Assembly (NCBI GenBank): GCA_028284905.1 | Contig: JANQQU010000093.1 | Location: 328,384 to 392,383 of the forward strand | Length of the DNA stretch: 64,000 nt | Direction: 5' to 3' | From: Calditrichia bacterium | GTDB lineage: Bacteria; Calditrichota; Calditrichia; RBG-13-44-9; J075 | In this document: positions 1 to 8,150 of the stretch, in pieces | How the letters are laid out: each line of letters begins with the position of its first letter | Position numbering within the stretch: position 1 is the first letter of the stretch | Notes under the pieces: generated by a model | Seen by the model: only the letters and a program-made list of their open reading frames with translations | What the model was told of the DNA's origin: nothing | Databases searched by the model: none | Translations under genes and position numbers: made by a program

Positions 1-104
1 TGTATGATTTTATAGTTTGAAAGACGTCGGATTGACGCTGAAATTAAGTTTTTTATTGTTGATATATGATTGAATTATCGGCTTACCAGGCAGGAGGCTT
101 TTTG

Positions 105-1490
105 ATGTTAAGTAAATGTTTTGGCTGGATATTATTACTCTCTGCAATCGCTTTTTCTCAAAACTTTTCCGGTACATATGTGATTCAAACGCAAACCGGC
201 AATCATTCGATCCGGCTCGTCCAGAATGGACTACAGGTATCAGGCACACTGCTAATTAGCGGTAGTGGTGAATTTCGTATTGATGCACAGATTGTTGACG
301 GTGATGAAGCAATCGGGTTCCTCAGCAGTGGCAATAGTCGTGAATATTTCGAAGCAATGGTAGAGGACAATGAGCTGGAAGTGACGATTGCGCAATGGGA
401 TGCGCAGGCGAATGATATCGTCTGGGGCAGCGAGCAGGAATTTATTTTTACCCGGCAAGGTAGTAGCGGTGCTGCGGCAGGGCGACTCGGTCAGCAGCTC
501 TCCGGGAATGACCGGGATGAGCAAAACTCCGGCGCCGGAAATACCTATACAGATCCCACCCGGCAAAATCGTGATGCCAATGCCTCCGCTGGAAGCAGCC
601 GGGAATCTGGTGAGTGGGGACGCAATGCCAGCGATGTTAACAATGCCAGTGGTAATCGAATTGCTGTTGGGCAGCAATACCAGGCAGGGGCTAGAGTTTT
701 ATCCGCCAGTGATGGTGTCTCGTTTGTAATTCCCGGGGAGTGGCTCGGCGCTTTACCGCCAAATAGCCCTGCGTTTATTCTGGGTTCCAATACCAAGCCC
801 GGCGTGGGAATGGTAATTATGAAAGCGAAGGCGACACTCAATGACGCAATCGCCTTATTAAATACCCCGCAGGATTTAGGCGAAGGGGTCGTTTTATACC
901 CGGAAGGCATGCCGGAGCAGGCGGGTAACCGGGTAAGAATCCGTTACAATGCCGGTCAGTATACCGGACGGGCAACAGCGGTTGTCGGCAAGAAAGGCAA
1001 TGGTGCGATCTTTTTCTTCGGCGGGCCGGCGAACCAGGCCGGGTATTACGAGAAGATGATTCGCGACTTGGTCGCCTCCTGCCAGTTTAGCAGTCCGGAA
1101 GCCAGTGGCGAAGCGCAGCGTTGGCGTCAATTGCTTTCCGGTATGATGCTGAAGCGTATGAGCAGTTATTACAGCAGTGGTGTCGATGGTGCATATGTTG
1201 GCGGCAGTTCTTCACAAACGCTCCATCTTTGCAGCGATGGCAGCTATGCCTATTCAAGCAATTCCTCGCTGGGGGTTGATGCCGGCGGTGGAGGCAGCAG
1301 TGGTTATAGCGGCGGTAATAATGCTGAATATGGCCGCTGGGAGCTGGAAACGACCGGCGCATCGGTAAGCCTGGTGCTTCGAGCGCAAAACGGCGAAATC
1401 ACTTACAATACCATTCATATGAACCAGGAAGGCCATACCATTCTTAATGGCGAACGCGCCTATCGGGTGCAAAGCGAACGTTGTAGATGA
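105..1490 (+). CDS. Secreted hypothetical protein, Gly/Ser-rich
   Basis: I do not recognise the family. The start at 105 is chosen over an in-frame ATG at 66 because AGGAGG lies at 92-97, eight bases upstream, and the protein then opens with a clean signal peptide (MLSKCFGWILLLSAIAFSQ, cleavage after residue ~19). The 461-residue protein begins with a lipocalin-like or beta-rich segment (residues ~20-115: GTYVIQTQTG...), then a low-complexity Ser/Asn/Gly linker (~120-195), then a domain with an FVIPGEWLG motif, and a second Gly/Ser-rich stretch before a C-terminal segment ending GERAYRVQSERC. It is probably exported to the periplasm or surface. A degenerate heptamer array and a structured repeat follow its stop codon. 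The gene is certain; the function is unknown. Confidence 0.8.
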   Translation: MLSKCFGWILLLSAIAFSQNFSGTYVIQTQTGNHSIRLVQNGLQVSGTLLISGSGEFRIDAQIVDGDEAIGFLSSGNSREYFEAMVEDNELEVTIAQWDAQANDIVWGSEQEFIFTRQGSSGAAAGRLGQQLSGNDRDEQNSGAGNTYTDPTRQNRDANASAGSSRESGEWGRNASDVNNASGNRIAVGQQYQAGARVLSASDGVSFVIPGEWLGALPPNSPAFILGSNTKPGVGMVIMKAKATLNDAIALLNTPQDLGEGVVLYPEGMPEQAGNRVRIRYNAGQYTGRATAVVGKKGNGAIFFFGGPANQAGYYEKMIRDLVASCQFSSPEASGEAQRWRQLLSGMMLKRMSSYYSSGVDGAYVGGSSSQTLHLCSDGSYAYSSNSSLGVDAGGGGSSGYSGGNNAEYGRWELETTGASVSLVLRAQNGEITYNTIHMNQEGHTILNGERAYRVQSERCR

Positions 1491-1492
1491 TG

Positions 1493-1525
1493 CCGTTGAT
1501 CGTTGTAAGTTGATCGTAATTCGTT
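1493..1525 (+). repeat. Degenerate heptamer array (GTTGATC/GTTGTTC family)
   Basis: GTTGATC and GTTGTAA-type units follow one another at about 7-bp spacing immediately after the stop codon at 1490. The same unit family recurs at 2947, 11742, 27299, 33362 and 52251. Confidence 0.55.
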
Positions 1526-1546
1526 ACTAACATCACGGAATTTTCG

Positions 1547-1621
1547 TTGGCTTAAACTACTTACGCCAACGGCGTTACACATCACCGCCCAATCCTGCCG
1601 CTCGCGGCTGCATTGGGCGAA
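1547..1621. repeat. Structured ~73-bp intergenic repeat, copy 1
   Basis: This stretch matches 3000-3074 closely over about 73 bp. It contains a small hairpin (ACGCC/GGCGT around AAC, 1563-1575) and a second inverted repeat with arms GCCCAAT and ATTGGGC. It sits between convergently transcribed genes, so it could act as a bidirectional terminator or RNA-processing site, but no strong T-run follows the stems. Confidence 0.7.
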
Positions 1622-1624
1622 AAA

Positions 1625-2119
1625 TCAATCCGTGAAAAACAATTCCGCCGTCAATTTCCGGGCAAAATCATCAATCTTTTTCGATGAAAGCGTTGAGACA
1701 TTTTTGTTCACCCGGGCAATTTTCCGAACAAAATATTTTTCGATAAAATTCATTTTCGAAAAATCAAATTCACCTCCGAAAATATCAACAGTCATTGCGT
1801 GCTGCCGGAGCACTTCCGGGAAAGCGTTCCGCAGCTGTTCCTCTGCCTTTTCCCCGGTTTCCATGCAACAAAGGAAGAGCGCAAGCTTTTTGTGGAGGAG
1901 CATCTCCAGATGATCCTCACAAAAATGGCAGACCTGATTTTGGATTTTTCCGGCATGGATGGAACCACCAATAATGATTAGATCATACATGGCTAAGTTG
2001 GGTTGGGAGATAGATTTGATGTTGTGCAGATCGACAATGCCCGGTAAGCGTTGCCGGAGCGCTTTTGCGGATTTCTTCGCACAGCCATGGCGGCTCATAT
2101 AAGCGATGAGTGTTTGCAT
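1625..2119 (-). CDS. Flavodoxin-domain protein (HemG-like)
   Basis: The 164-residue protein resembles the flavodoxin-like menaquinone-dependent protoporphyrinogen IX oxidase / Flavodoxin_5 family. Residues 1-15 (QTLIAYMSRHGCAKKSA) form the FMN phosphate-binding loop that follows the first strand, IIIGGSIHAGKI (~48-59) is the characteristic second FMN loop, and ALFLCCMETGE (~80-90) is the third. It is soluble and would use FMN. The start is supported by AAGGAGAG just upstream of ATG 2119. There are no haem genes nearby, so the role could be haem synthesis or general quinone-linked flavodoxin chemistry; the C-terminal part is short for HemG. Confidence 0.8.
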   Translation of the reverse strand: MQTLIAYMSRHGCAKKSAKALRQRLPGIVDLHNIKSISQPNLAMYDLIIIGGSIHAGKIQNQVCHFCEDHLEMLLHKKLALFLCCMETGEKAEEQLRNAFPEVLRQHAMTVDIFGGEFDFSKMNFIEKYFVRKIARVNKNVSTLSSKKIDDFARKLTAELFFTD

Positions 2120-2221
2120 ATTCTCTCCTTCGACGGTAAAGAATACTCACCGGAAATTTACATCGAAAAAAATTGTGTCTCAACATTTTGCTAAAAATCT
2201 TGAATCAGGAAGGTGCTCAAA

Positions 2222-2947
2222 ATGAAATCATTTGAGAAGCAGGACAGCTATCAAATTCGCTGCGAGTGGGGGGCAGAAGGAATGAACTACCTCTCTCCCT
2301 GCTGTGATGTTTGCATTATTGTAGATGTGCTTTCCTTTACAACCAGTGTCGATATCGCCGTTAGCCAGGGCGCCCGCATCTATCCTTATCGCTGGCAGGA
2401 TGAATCTATTCGGGATTTTGCAAAACGGATTGGTGTCGATATTGCCGGTAAAGACCATCCTCGTCAGTTTTCCCTGAAGCCTTCCACGCTGACAGATATT
2501 CCTCCGGAAACTGAACTGATTTTAGCATCTCCCAATGGCGCTACTCTTTCCACATTAAGCAAAAGTCCGATTACAATTGCGGGATCGCTTCGCAACGCAA
2601 GCGCTGTCGGTGCCTATGCTCGTAAACGCGGAAAAGTAATTTGTGTTATCCCCGCCGGGGAAAGATGGGAAGATGGCAGCATTCGTTTCGCTCTGGAAGA
2701 TTACCTCGGTGCTGGCGCGATTCTGAACGAATTATCCGGAAATTTTTCCCCGGAAGCACAAGCTGCCAAAGCTCTTTTTCATAAACATCAAGATCAAATA
2801 TTTCACACGATTTATGCGTCGATTTCCGGAAAAGAAAAACAAGAGAAACAGTTAGATGAGGATGTGAAGCTGGCCACTGAATGGAATGTAAGCAATGCCG
2901 TGCCAGTCTTAAGGGGAAGTTGTTATGAAAATGTGGGGAAAGGATAA
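2222..2947 (+). CDS. comB: ComB-like 2-phosphosulfolactate phosphatase
   Basis: The 241-residue protein matches the ComB family (EC 3.1.3.71), Mg-dependent acid phosphatases that in methanogens act in coenzyme M synthesis and in many bacteria have no assigned pathway. Visible family features are CDVCIIVDVLSFTTSVDIAVSQGA near the N-terminus (conserved DVLRAxT-like segment), ILASPNGATLS (~100-110), IAGSLRNASAV and VIPAGERWEDGSIRFALEDYLGAGAI (~145-175). The start is ATG 2222 with AGGAAGG at 2207-2213; an in-frame GTG at 2213 lies inside that ribosome-binding site and is rejected. No other coenzyme M genes are present in the window. Confidence 0.85.
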   Translation: MKSFEKQDSYQIRCEWGAEGMNYLSPCCDVCIIVDVLSFTTSVDIAVSQGARIYPYRWQDESIRDFAKRIGVDIAGKDHPRQFSLKPSTLTDIPPETELILASPNGATLSTLSKSPITIAGSLRNASAVGAYARKRGKVICVIPAGERWEDGSIRFALEDYLGAGAILNELSGNFSPEAQAAKALFHKHQDQIFHTIYASISGKEKQEKQLDEDVKLATEWNVSNAVPVLRGSCYENVGKG

Positions 2948-2975
2948 TCGTTGTTCGTTGATCGTCGTTCGTTCT
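2946..2975 (+). repeat. Degenerate heptamer array (GTTGTTC family)
   Basis: Units GTTGTTC, GTTGATC, GTCGTTC, GTTCTTA follow each other at a 7-bp period, starting within the stop codon of the ComB-like gene. Confidence 0.6.
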
Positions 2976-2999
2976 TAATTATCCATCTACAGTATCTTA

Positions 3000-3074
3000 G
3001 TTGGCTTACATTACTTACGCCAACGGCGTTACAGACCAACGCCCAATCCTGTCGCTCGCGACTGTATTGGGCAT
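3000..3074. repeat. Structured ~73-bp intergenic repeat, copy 2
   Basis: Second copy of the element at 1547-1621, with the same two hairpins (ACGCC/GGCGT at 3017-3029; GCCCAAT/ATTGGGC). As with copy 1 it lies between two convergent genes. Differences between copies in the GC hairpin partly preserve pairing, suggesting the fold matters. Confidence 0.7.
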
Positions 3075-3174
3075 GGATATCCGTGAAATCACAAAGGCTC
3101 CACCAAACTATAATATTGCGATTAAAAAAAGTAGCCGCACCCGCCACAAAATGACGGATGCAGCCCTCGGAGAT

Positions 3175-4254
3175 TTAAATCTTCTTAATCTTTTCTTCTT
3201 CTGCCAGCCCGGAAACCACTTCGATGTTGATGCCATCGGAAATACCGGTCTGGATTTGCCGGCGTTCAAAATTCTGTTTTTCATCCACGGCCACTTCCAC
3301 AAAAGTCTTTTCATCTTCGAAGATGACATTCCCTTCCCGGACGGCCAGTACGCTTTTCTTCTGCTGTAAAACGATGTCCGCATTGGCGCTGTAGCCGGCC
3401 CGCAGAAATGTGTTCTTCGGTATCTGGATCGCCGCGCGAATCTCGAACTTGATCGCGCCTTCGTCCACGATGCCTTTCGGAGAAATATATTCCAGCCGGG
3501 CCAAGAACGTTTCTTCATCCAATGCGCCGATCTTTAGATGCAAATCCATCCCGATCTTTAACTTGCCCACCTCGGTTTCATCGACCATACCTTCGAAGAT
3601 CATTTCCTGCATATTGGCAATGGTTGCGATAGTCGTGCCATCATTGAAGGTGTTGGTTTCGATAACAAAACTGCCTTCCTTCACTGGCACATCGAGCACC
3701 ATCCCGGCAACCGTCGCCCGCACCTGGTTGGAAACTGTGCCGGATTTTTTTGAAGCGCCTTCACGGATCAAATCCAGGTTGTTCTCTGCCGATGCCAGGG
3801 ATTCCTTATAGAGATTATGGGATAGTTGCGCCTGGTTGTATTCATATTCGGAAATAAGATTCTCTTCAAAGAGTGCTTTCTGGCGCTTTAGTTCTTTTTC
3901 CGCATTCTTGAGGTTGATGCGCGCTGTTTTCACACTCGCTTCCGCATTGTTCAAAGCGACGACGTCCGGTATAATTTTGATCCGGGCAACCAGCTGGCCG
4001 GCAGTGGTTTTTTCTCCCGCTTCCACGTATAGCTTTTCTACAACGCCGGATACCTGGGATTTAATCTCCACCTCTTTTCGCGGTTTAATTGAGCCGGTGG
4101 CAACCGTTTTCCGGATAATATCGGTAACAAACGGCGTTTCCGTTTCATAAACAACCGGCGGCGCTTCGGATTTTTGATAAAGGAAATACCCGGTGCCTAA
4201 AAATAAACCAACCACTAAAAATAATCCGATCCCTAATAATATCTTTTTAAACAT
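3175..4254 (-). CDS. MacA/HlyD-type membrane fusion protein
   Basis: Periplasmic adaptor subunit of a tripartite ABC efflux/export complex. The 359-residue protein starts with an uncleaved N-terminal membrane anchor (residues ~4-26), followed by a lipoyl-like half (ATGSIKPRKEVEIKSQVSG, ~52-70), an alpha-helical hairpin (~100-170, heptad pattern KNAEKELKRQKALFEENLI), the second lipoyl half (RATVAGMVLDVPVKEG) and beta-barrel/membrane-proximal domains. AGGAG precedes ATG 4254. It is the last gene of a four-gene minus-strand operon with an ATPase and two FtsX-like permeases, which supports the MacAB-type assignment. A 204-base gap with repeats separates it from the permease gene. Confidence 0.9.
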   Translation of the reverse strand: MFKKILLGIGLFLVVGLFLGTGYFLYQKSEAPPVVYETETPFVTDIIRKTVATGSIKPRKEVEIKSQVSGVVEKLYVEAGEKTTAGQLVARIKIIPDVVALNNAEASVKTARINLKNAEKELKRQKALFEENLISEYEYNQAQLSHNLYKESLASAENNLDLIREGASKKSGTVSNQVRATVAGMVLDVPVKEGSFVIETNTFNDGTTIATIANMQEMIFEGMVDETEVGKLKIGMDLHLKIGALDEETFLARLEYISPKGIVDEGAIKFEIRAAIQIPKNTFLRAGYSANADIVLQQKKSVLAVREGNVIFEDEKTFVEVAVDEKQNFERRQIQTGISDGINIEVVSGLAEEEKIKKI

Positions 4255-4296
4255 GACAACACTCCTGAATTGGCATTTAAGTAATTCTACTTTCTG

Positions 4297-4370
4297 AGTA
4301 AGCGGACAAAAATATTTGGGTGATAATCAGATAGTCTGTATTTCTCCGGAATATTTGCCCATTTGTAGAT
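4297..4370 (+). repeat. Dispersed repeat, copy A (second copy at 63825)
   Basis: About 73 bp starting AGTAAGC and running through AAAAATATTT, GTGAT, ATAG and CTGT to TTTGCCCATTTG matches 63825-63897 with few changes and no large gaps. It lies between two genes of the efflux operon and merges into the octamer array at 4354. Confidence 0.65.
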
Positions 4371-4393
4371 TTGCAAATTTGCAAATGGGCAAC
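4354..4393. repeat. Octamer array (TTTGCNNA) with terminal inverted repeat
   Basis: Five consecutive 8-bp units are seen: TTTGCCCA, TTTGTAGA, TTTGCAAA, TTTGCAAA, TGGGCAAC. The ends TTGCCCATTTG and CAAATGGGCAA are inverted complements, so the array folds into a hairpin with 11-bp arms. It lies 66 bases past the stop of the permease gene. Confidence 0.7.
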
Positions 4394-4459
4394 AATGCCG
4401 AATTGTTCAGTGCTGTTAACATTTTTGTCTCATTACATACATTGGATATTGAAAATTTA

Positions 4460-5710
4460 TTACTCGTCTCTTAAAGCAATCACCGGATTTACCCGGGCGG
4501 CCTTTGCACCGGGAATCACCCCGGCAATTGTGCCAACGATAGCCAGCACCACCATGGCCGTAACAGCCACGTTGAAGTTGATTTCCGGCTGGGCGAAGAA
4601 GCTGGATTCCAGATTAAATTCCGACATCGCGAAACTGATTAACTCGATCAGAGCGACACCGAGGAACAGGCCCAAATAGCCGGCGACGCCGGTAATAATC
4701 AATGATTCCTGAACGACCATCATAATCAGGGAGAAAGGCTTGGCGCCGACGGATTTGCGGATGCCAATTTCCCGGGTACGCTCTTTCACGATGATCATCA
4801 TAATGTTTCCGACACCGACCATACCAGCGATGATTGTTCCGATCGCCACCAGCCAGCTAAATCCGCGGATGCCGCTAAACAACGCCTGCATACTTTTGAA
4901 TTGCTCTTCGACATTTGCACTGCCAAAAGCCTGCCGGTCGTCGGGATGAATTTTATGGCGCTTGGCCAGTAGCGTTTTTACTTTTTCCTCTACCGTAATC
5001 GCGGGCACACCATCCTGTGGAATAAACGCAAACCAACCAATAGTATTCCCCTGGTTAAACACCTGCTGCATGGTGGTGTTGGGAATGAATACGGTTTGCA
5101 CATCATTGATGGCATTTTCCCCTTTTTGTTGACTGTCGAAAACCCCGACGACTTTGTAGTGAACCCCGCTGATGCGGATATAATCGCCAATCGGATTTTC
5201 ATCTGCTTCAAAAAGAACTTCCACGACTCGCCGGCCAATAACAGCAACTTTCCGTTTCTGCCGGATATCGAGCGAGTTGATATATCGCCCTTCGCTGATT
5301 TGCATCGCTTTTACTTCCCGAAATTGGGGATAATCGCCGAATATTCGAAAAGAGGCACTTTCGCTGTCATGGCTAATAGTGATGCCCACACCCATTGCAT
5401 TTCTTGGAGAGACAATGGCAATTTCCGGAATTCGCTCCTGAATTGCAGCAAAGTCGTCATTGGTAAGATGAACCGCCCGACCCGGCTTAAAGCCCTGGTA
5501 GGGGATACTGGTGCGCTGCGTCCAGACAAATACGGCGTTCTTGGCGATGTCAAAATCGCGCATCGCACCATTCTCCAGGCCAGTGCCGGCACCGAGAAGA
5601 ATGACCAGCATAAATATGCCCCAGAAAACCCCAAAGGCCGTTAACGCGGTGCGCAGCTTATGCTTGCGGATGGTGAGAAATATTTCCTGCCATTTATCAT
5701 AATCGAACAT
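4460..5710 (-). CDS. MacB/FtsX-family ABC permease (second of pair)
   Basis: Inner-membrane permease subunit of the MacAB-type exporter. The 416-residue protein has an N-terminal TM helix (~20-42, TALTAFGVFWGIFMLVILLGAG), a large periplasmic MacB_PCD domain (~45-275), and three C-terminal TM helices in an FtsX domain with the diagnostic cytoplasmic loop VKERTREIGIRKSVGA (~310-325). It is clearly paralogous to the preceding permease (same length and order), so the pair probably forms a heterodimer around the ATPase dimer. The start codon lies 11 bases after the stop of the upstream permease, with AAGGAAG between them. Confidence 0.92.
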   Translation of the reverse strand: MFDYDKWQEIFLTIRKHKLRTALTAFGVFWGIFMLVILLGAGTGLENGAMRDFDIAKNAVFVWTQRTSIPYQGFKPGRAVHLTNDDFAAIQERIPEIAIVSPRNAMGVGITISHDSESASFRIFGDYPQFREVKAMQISEGRYINSLDIRQKRKVAVIGRRVVEVLFEADENPIGDYIRISGVHYKVVGVFDSQQKGENAINDVQTVFIPNTTMQQVFNQGNTIGWFAFIPQDGVPAITVEEKVKTLLAKRHKIHPDDRQAFGSANVEEQFKSMQALFSGIRGFSWLVAIGTIIAGMVGVGNIMMIIVKERTREIGIRKSVGAKPFSLIMMVVQESLIITGVAGYLGLFLGVALIELISFAMSEFNLESSFFAQPEINFNVAVTAMVVLAIVGTIAGVIPGAKAARVNPVIALRDE

Positions 5711-5721
5711 TGCAATCTTCC

Positions 5722-6969
5722 TTATTCATTTCTTAAAGCAACCACCGGGTTTACTTTGGCAGCACGTAAGGCCGGGACCAGACCGGCAATGGCTCCGGCA
5801 ATTATCAGAACAATCGTCGCACTGATCGCTGTCGTAAAATCGATCTCCGGGCGATTGAAAAACTCCACATTGGCGCCAGCCATTTCCATGATGTAGTTCA
5901 GGCCTTCCAATAACGCAACGCCGACCACCAGCCCACTGTAACCGGCAACCGCAGTAATCAAAACCGATTCCTGCAGGATCAGGCTGACAATCGAGCGCGG
6001 TGTTGCACCGACTGCTTTGCGAATGCCAATTTCCCGGGTGCGTTCCTTGACGACAATAATCATAATATTGCTGATCCCAACAATGCCGGCCAGCAGTGTA
6101 CCGAGCCCGACAAACCATACAAAAGATTTGATCCCGATAAACAGGTTTAAAATAGAGCGATGTTGGTCTTCCTGGTTATGGGTCCAGAACGCCCGGTTAT
6201 CCTCCGGGTGAACCAAATGGCGTTGTCGGAGTAATTTGATTATCCGGTTTTCCAGGGCTTTACCAGGAACACCGTCGGCGGTGGTTACTGCAAAGAGGTT
6301 GACACTTTTGTCTGTATTGAAACTGCGTTGAAAGGTGCTGAAGGGGATGTAAATTCGCTGGGATTGTTGAATATCAAAGCCTTCGAAGCGATAAACACCA
6401 ACCACCCGAAAATGGCTGCCGCGAATATCGATGTATTTGCCGACCGGATCTTCATCCGGCTCAAAAAGTACCTCAGCGACGCGATCGCCAATCACACAAA
6501 TCTTTCGCGCGGAAACGTCATCCATCCAGTTCAGCTTACGACCGGCGATATACTTTTGCGTAACCTTAATGACGAAATAATCCTGCTCCGCACCAAAAAT
6601 ACCAAACGATGCCCCCTTCTTGCCATGGCGTACCATAAAGTTGCCAAAGAGAAAATTTTCCGGGGACATTACTTCGATACCGTCAATATTCTCTTCTATT
6701 GCTTTCAGGTCTGCTTCGCTGAACTGTAGCGGGCGGCCGGGTGGCATCCCTTTGTAAGGCATCGTCGTGCTGCCGGTAAAAAACCAGATGCTATTGGTTG
6801 CATCAAGCAACATGCGTTGCTGCACGCCATTTTGTAATCCCTGGCCGGCCCCCAGCAACGTTACCAGCATCAGGATACCCCAAAAGACACTAAAAGCAGT
6901 TGCGGCAGTGCGCAGTTTATTCTTGCGAATAGTGCTGAAAATTTCCTGCCATTTATCCAAATCAAACAT
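5722..6969 (-). CDS. MacB/FtsX-family ABC permease (first of pair)
   Basis: The 415-residue inner-membrane permease has the same layout as its downstream neighbour: TM1 (~18-40), a periplasmic MacB_PCD domain with PRNF/PENF-type segments, and an FtsX domain with VKERTREIGIRKAVGA followed by three TM helices ending AARAKVNPVVALRNE-like (ALRAAKVNPVVALR). The C-terminal VNPVVALR is typical of MacB permeases. It follows the ATPase gene after a 198-base gap containing an octamer array, and precedes the second permease by 11 bases, suggesting one transcript. Substrate is unknown; MacAB relatives export macrolides, peptides or lipoprotein-like molecules. Confidence 0.92.
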   Translation of the reverse strand: MFDLDKWQEIFSTIRKNKLRTAATAFSVFWGILMLVTLLGAGQGLQNGVQQRMLLDATNSIWFFTGSTTMPYKGMPPGRPLQFSEADLKAIEENIDGIEVMSPENFLFGNFMVRHGKKGASFGIFGAEQDYFVIKVTQKYIAGRKLNWMDDVSARKICVIGDRVAEVLFEPDEDPVGKYIDIRGSHFRVVGVYRFEGFDIQQSQRIYIPFSTFQRSFNTDKSVNLFAVTTADGVPGKALENRIIKLLRQRHLVHPEDNRAFWTHNQEDQHRSILNLFIGIKSFVWFVGLGTLLAGIVGISNIMIIVVKERTREIGIRKAVGATPRSIVSLILQESVLITAVAGYSGLVVGVALLEGLNYIMEMAGANVEFFNRPEIDFTTAISATIVLIIAGAIAGLVPALRAAKVNPVVALRNE

Positions 6970-7092
6970 AGTTTTTCCGTAAAAAATTTTCCGTTAAAAA
7001 AAGTCAAAATGTTATTGATAAAGCCTGGTAGTTTGTCGAACATAATTTGATGAATTCAATCGAAGTAAATCCATAAGAAGCAAGTGAATACT

Positions 7093-7132
7093 TTTGCAGA
7101 TTTGCTCATTTGCTCATCAGCTCATCTGCACT
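7093..7132. repeat. Octamer array (TTTGCTCA)
   Basis: Five 8-bp units in a row: TTTGCAGA, TTTGCTCA, TTTGCTCA, TCAGCTCA, TCTGCACT. It is found 36 bases downstream of the ATPase stop codon (minus strand). The unit resembles the array at 4354. Confidence 0.7.
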
Positions 7133-7167
7133 AATCCCGCCAAATATCAATGGACAAACTACTGGTC

Positions 7168-7854
7168 TTACGCCGCAGGCAGTTGATAATTCTTATCGAG
7201 GATCAATCCGTCTTTCAGGTAAATGACCCGCTCTGTGCTGCGGGCGATATCATTTTCGTGGGTAACGATAACGACGGTTTTACCGCTGTGATTTACTTCC
7301 TGGAAAATCTTCATCACTTCGGCGGAGGTGGTACTGTCCAGGGCGCCAGTCGGTTCATCGGCGAGAATGATTTTCGGATTGCTGATCAGCGCACGGGCGA
7401 TGGCGATTCGCTGCTTTTGCCCACCGGAAAGCTCCGCAGGCAGATGATCCGCCCATTCCAGTAAACCCATTTTTTCCAGATATTCCAGGGCCATCTGGTT
7501 GCGCTTCTTGCGGCTGATCTTTTCGTAGTAAAGCGGGAGGGCGACATTTTCCATGGCGTTTTTGAATGGAATCAGGTTAAAAGACTGAAACACAAAACCT
7601 ATCGATTGATTGCGATAAACTGCCGCTTTGCTTTCGCTGATGTTTCCGATTAATTCTCCCCCGAGGTGATACTCTCCTTTATCGAGTGTATCGAGAATAC
7701 CGAGGAGATTTAAAAGCGTAGATTTACCCGAGCCGGAAGAGCCCATGATCGAGACCAATTCGCCCTCGCGGATCTCCATGTCGATGCCTTTTAATACATG
7801 CAGGGATTGCTTGCCCATCGGGTAGGATTTGTGAACATCTTTTAATGAAATCAT
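7168..7854 (-). CDS. LolD/MacB-type ABC transporter ATPase
   Basis: Cytoplasmic ATPase that powers the FtsX-type permeases downstream. With the start at 7854 ([14 protein letters not shown]) the protein has 228 residues, the usual size of the family. Walker [10 protein letters not shown] lies at ~38-46, Q-loop [11 protein letters not shown] at ~88-98, the signature [15 protein letters not shown] at ~140-154, Walker B IILADEP at ~160-166 with the catalytic Glu, and the switch His in VTHE near 195. An upstream ATG at 7914 would add a 20-residue extension without a ribosome-binding site; GGAA precedes the chosen start. It heads the operon that continues to 3175. Confidence 0.92.
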   Translation of the reverse strand: MISLKDVHKSYPMGKQSLHVLKGIDMEIREGELVSIMGSSGSGKSTLLNLLGILDTLDKGEYHLGGELIGNISESKAAVYRNQSIGFVFQSFNLIPFKNAMENVALPLYYEKISRKKRNQMALEYLEKMGLLEWADHLPAELSGGQKQRIAIARALISNPKIILADEPTGALDSTTSAEVMKIFQEVNHSGKTVVIVTHENDIARSTERVIYLKDGLILDKNYQLPAA

Positions 7855-8150
7855 CGTCAGTTTCCGATTTTTTGCTGTTACCGTTCGCGTCTGAAAATTA
7901 CTTTCCGCAAACATACAAAAAAATTTCAGGAAAGTTTGAAATAGAGGCGTTTTTTGACAACTGGTGACATTTTTTTACAAATACCCGGACATTTTTTACG
8001 GCCGGCAAATAATAATTTTTGTGTCATAAGTTGCTCAATTTTAAACGGATAGCACCCTTGTCCGTGCTGCGTTAATTTTTTTCGAATTTTTCCTTGGATA
8101 ATTGCTCTGTCATTCGGTCTTTTTAGCTGGAAAAATTCGGAGAGATCTTA
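7855..8150. other. Divergent promoter region, no gene seen
   Basis: 296 AT-rich bases between the divergent export operon and the FG-GAP lipoprotein gene. A TTGACA at 7954-7959 (plus strand) is followed 16 bases later by TACAAA, a possible weak sigma-70 promoter for the rightward gene; T-runs are frequent. I see no hairpin or small gene. Confidence 0.35.
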
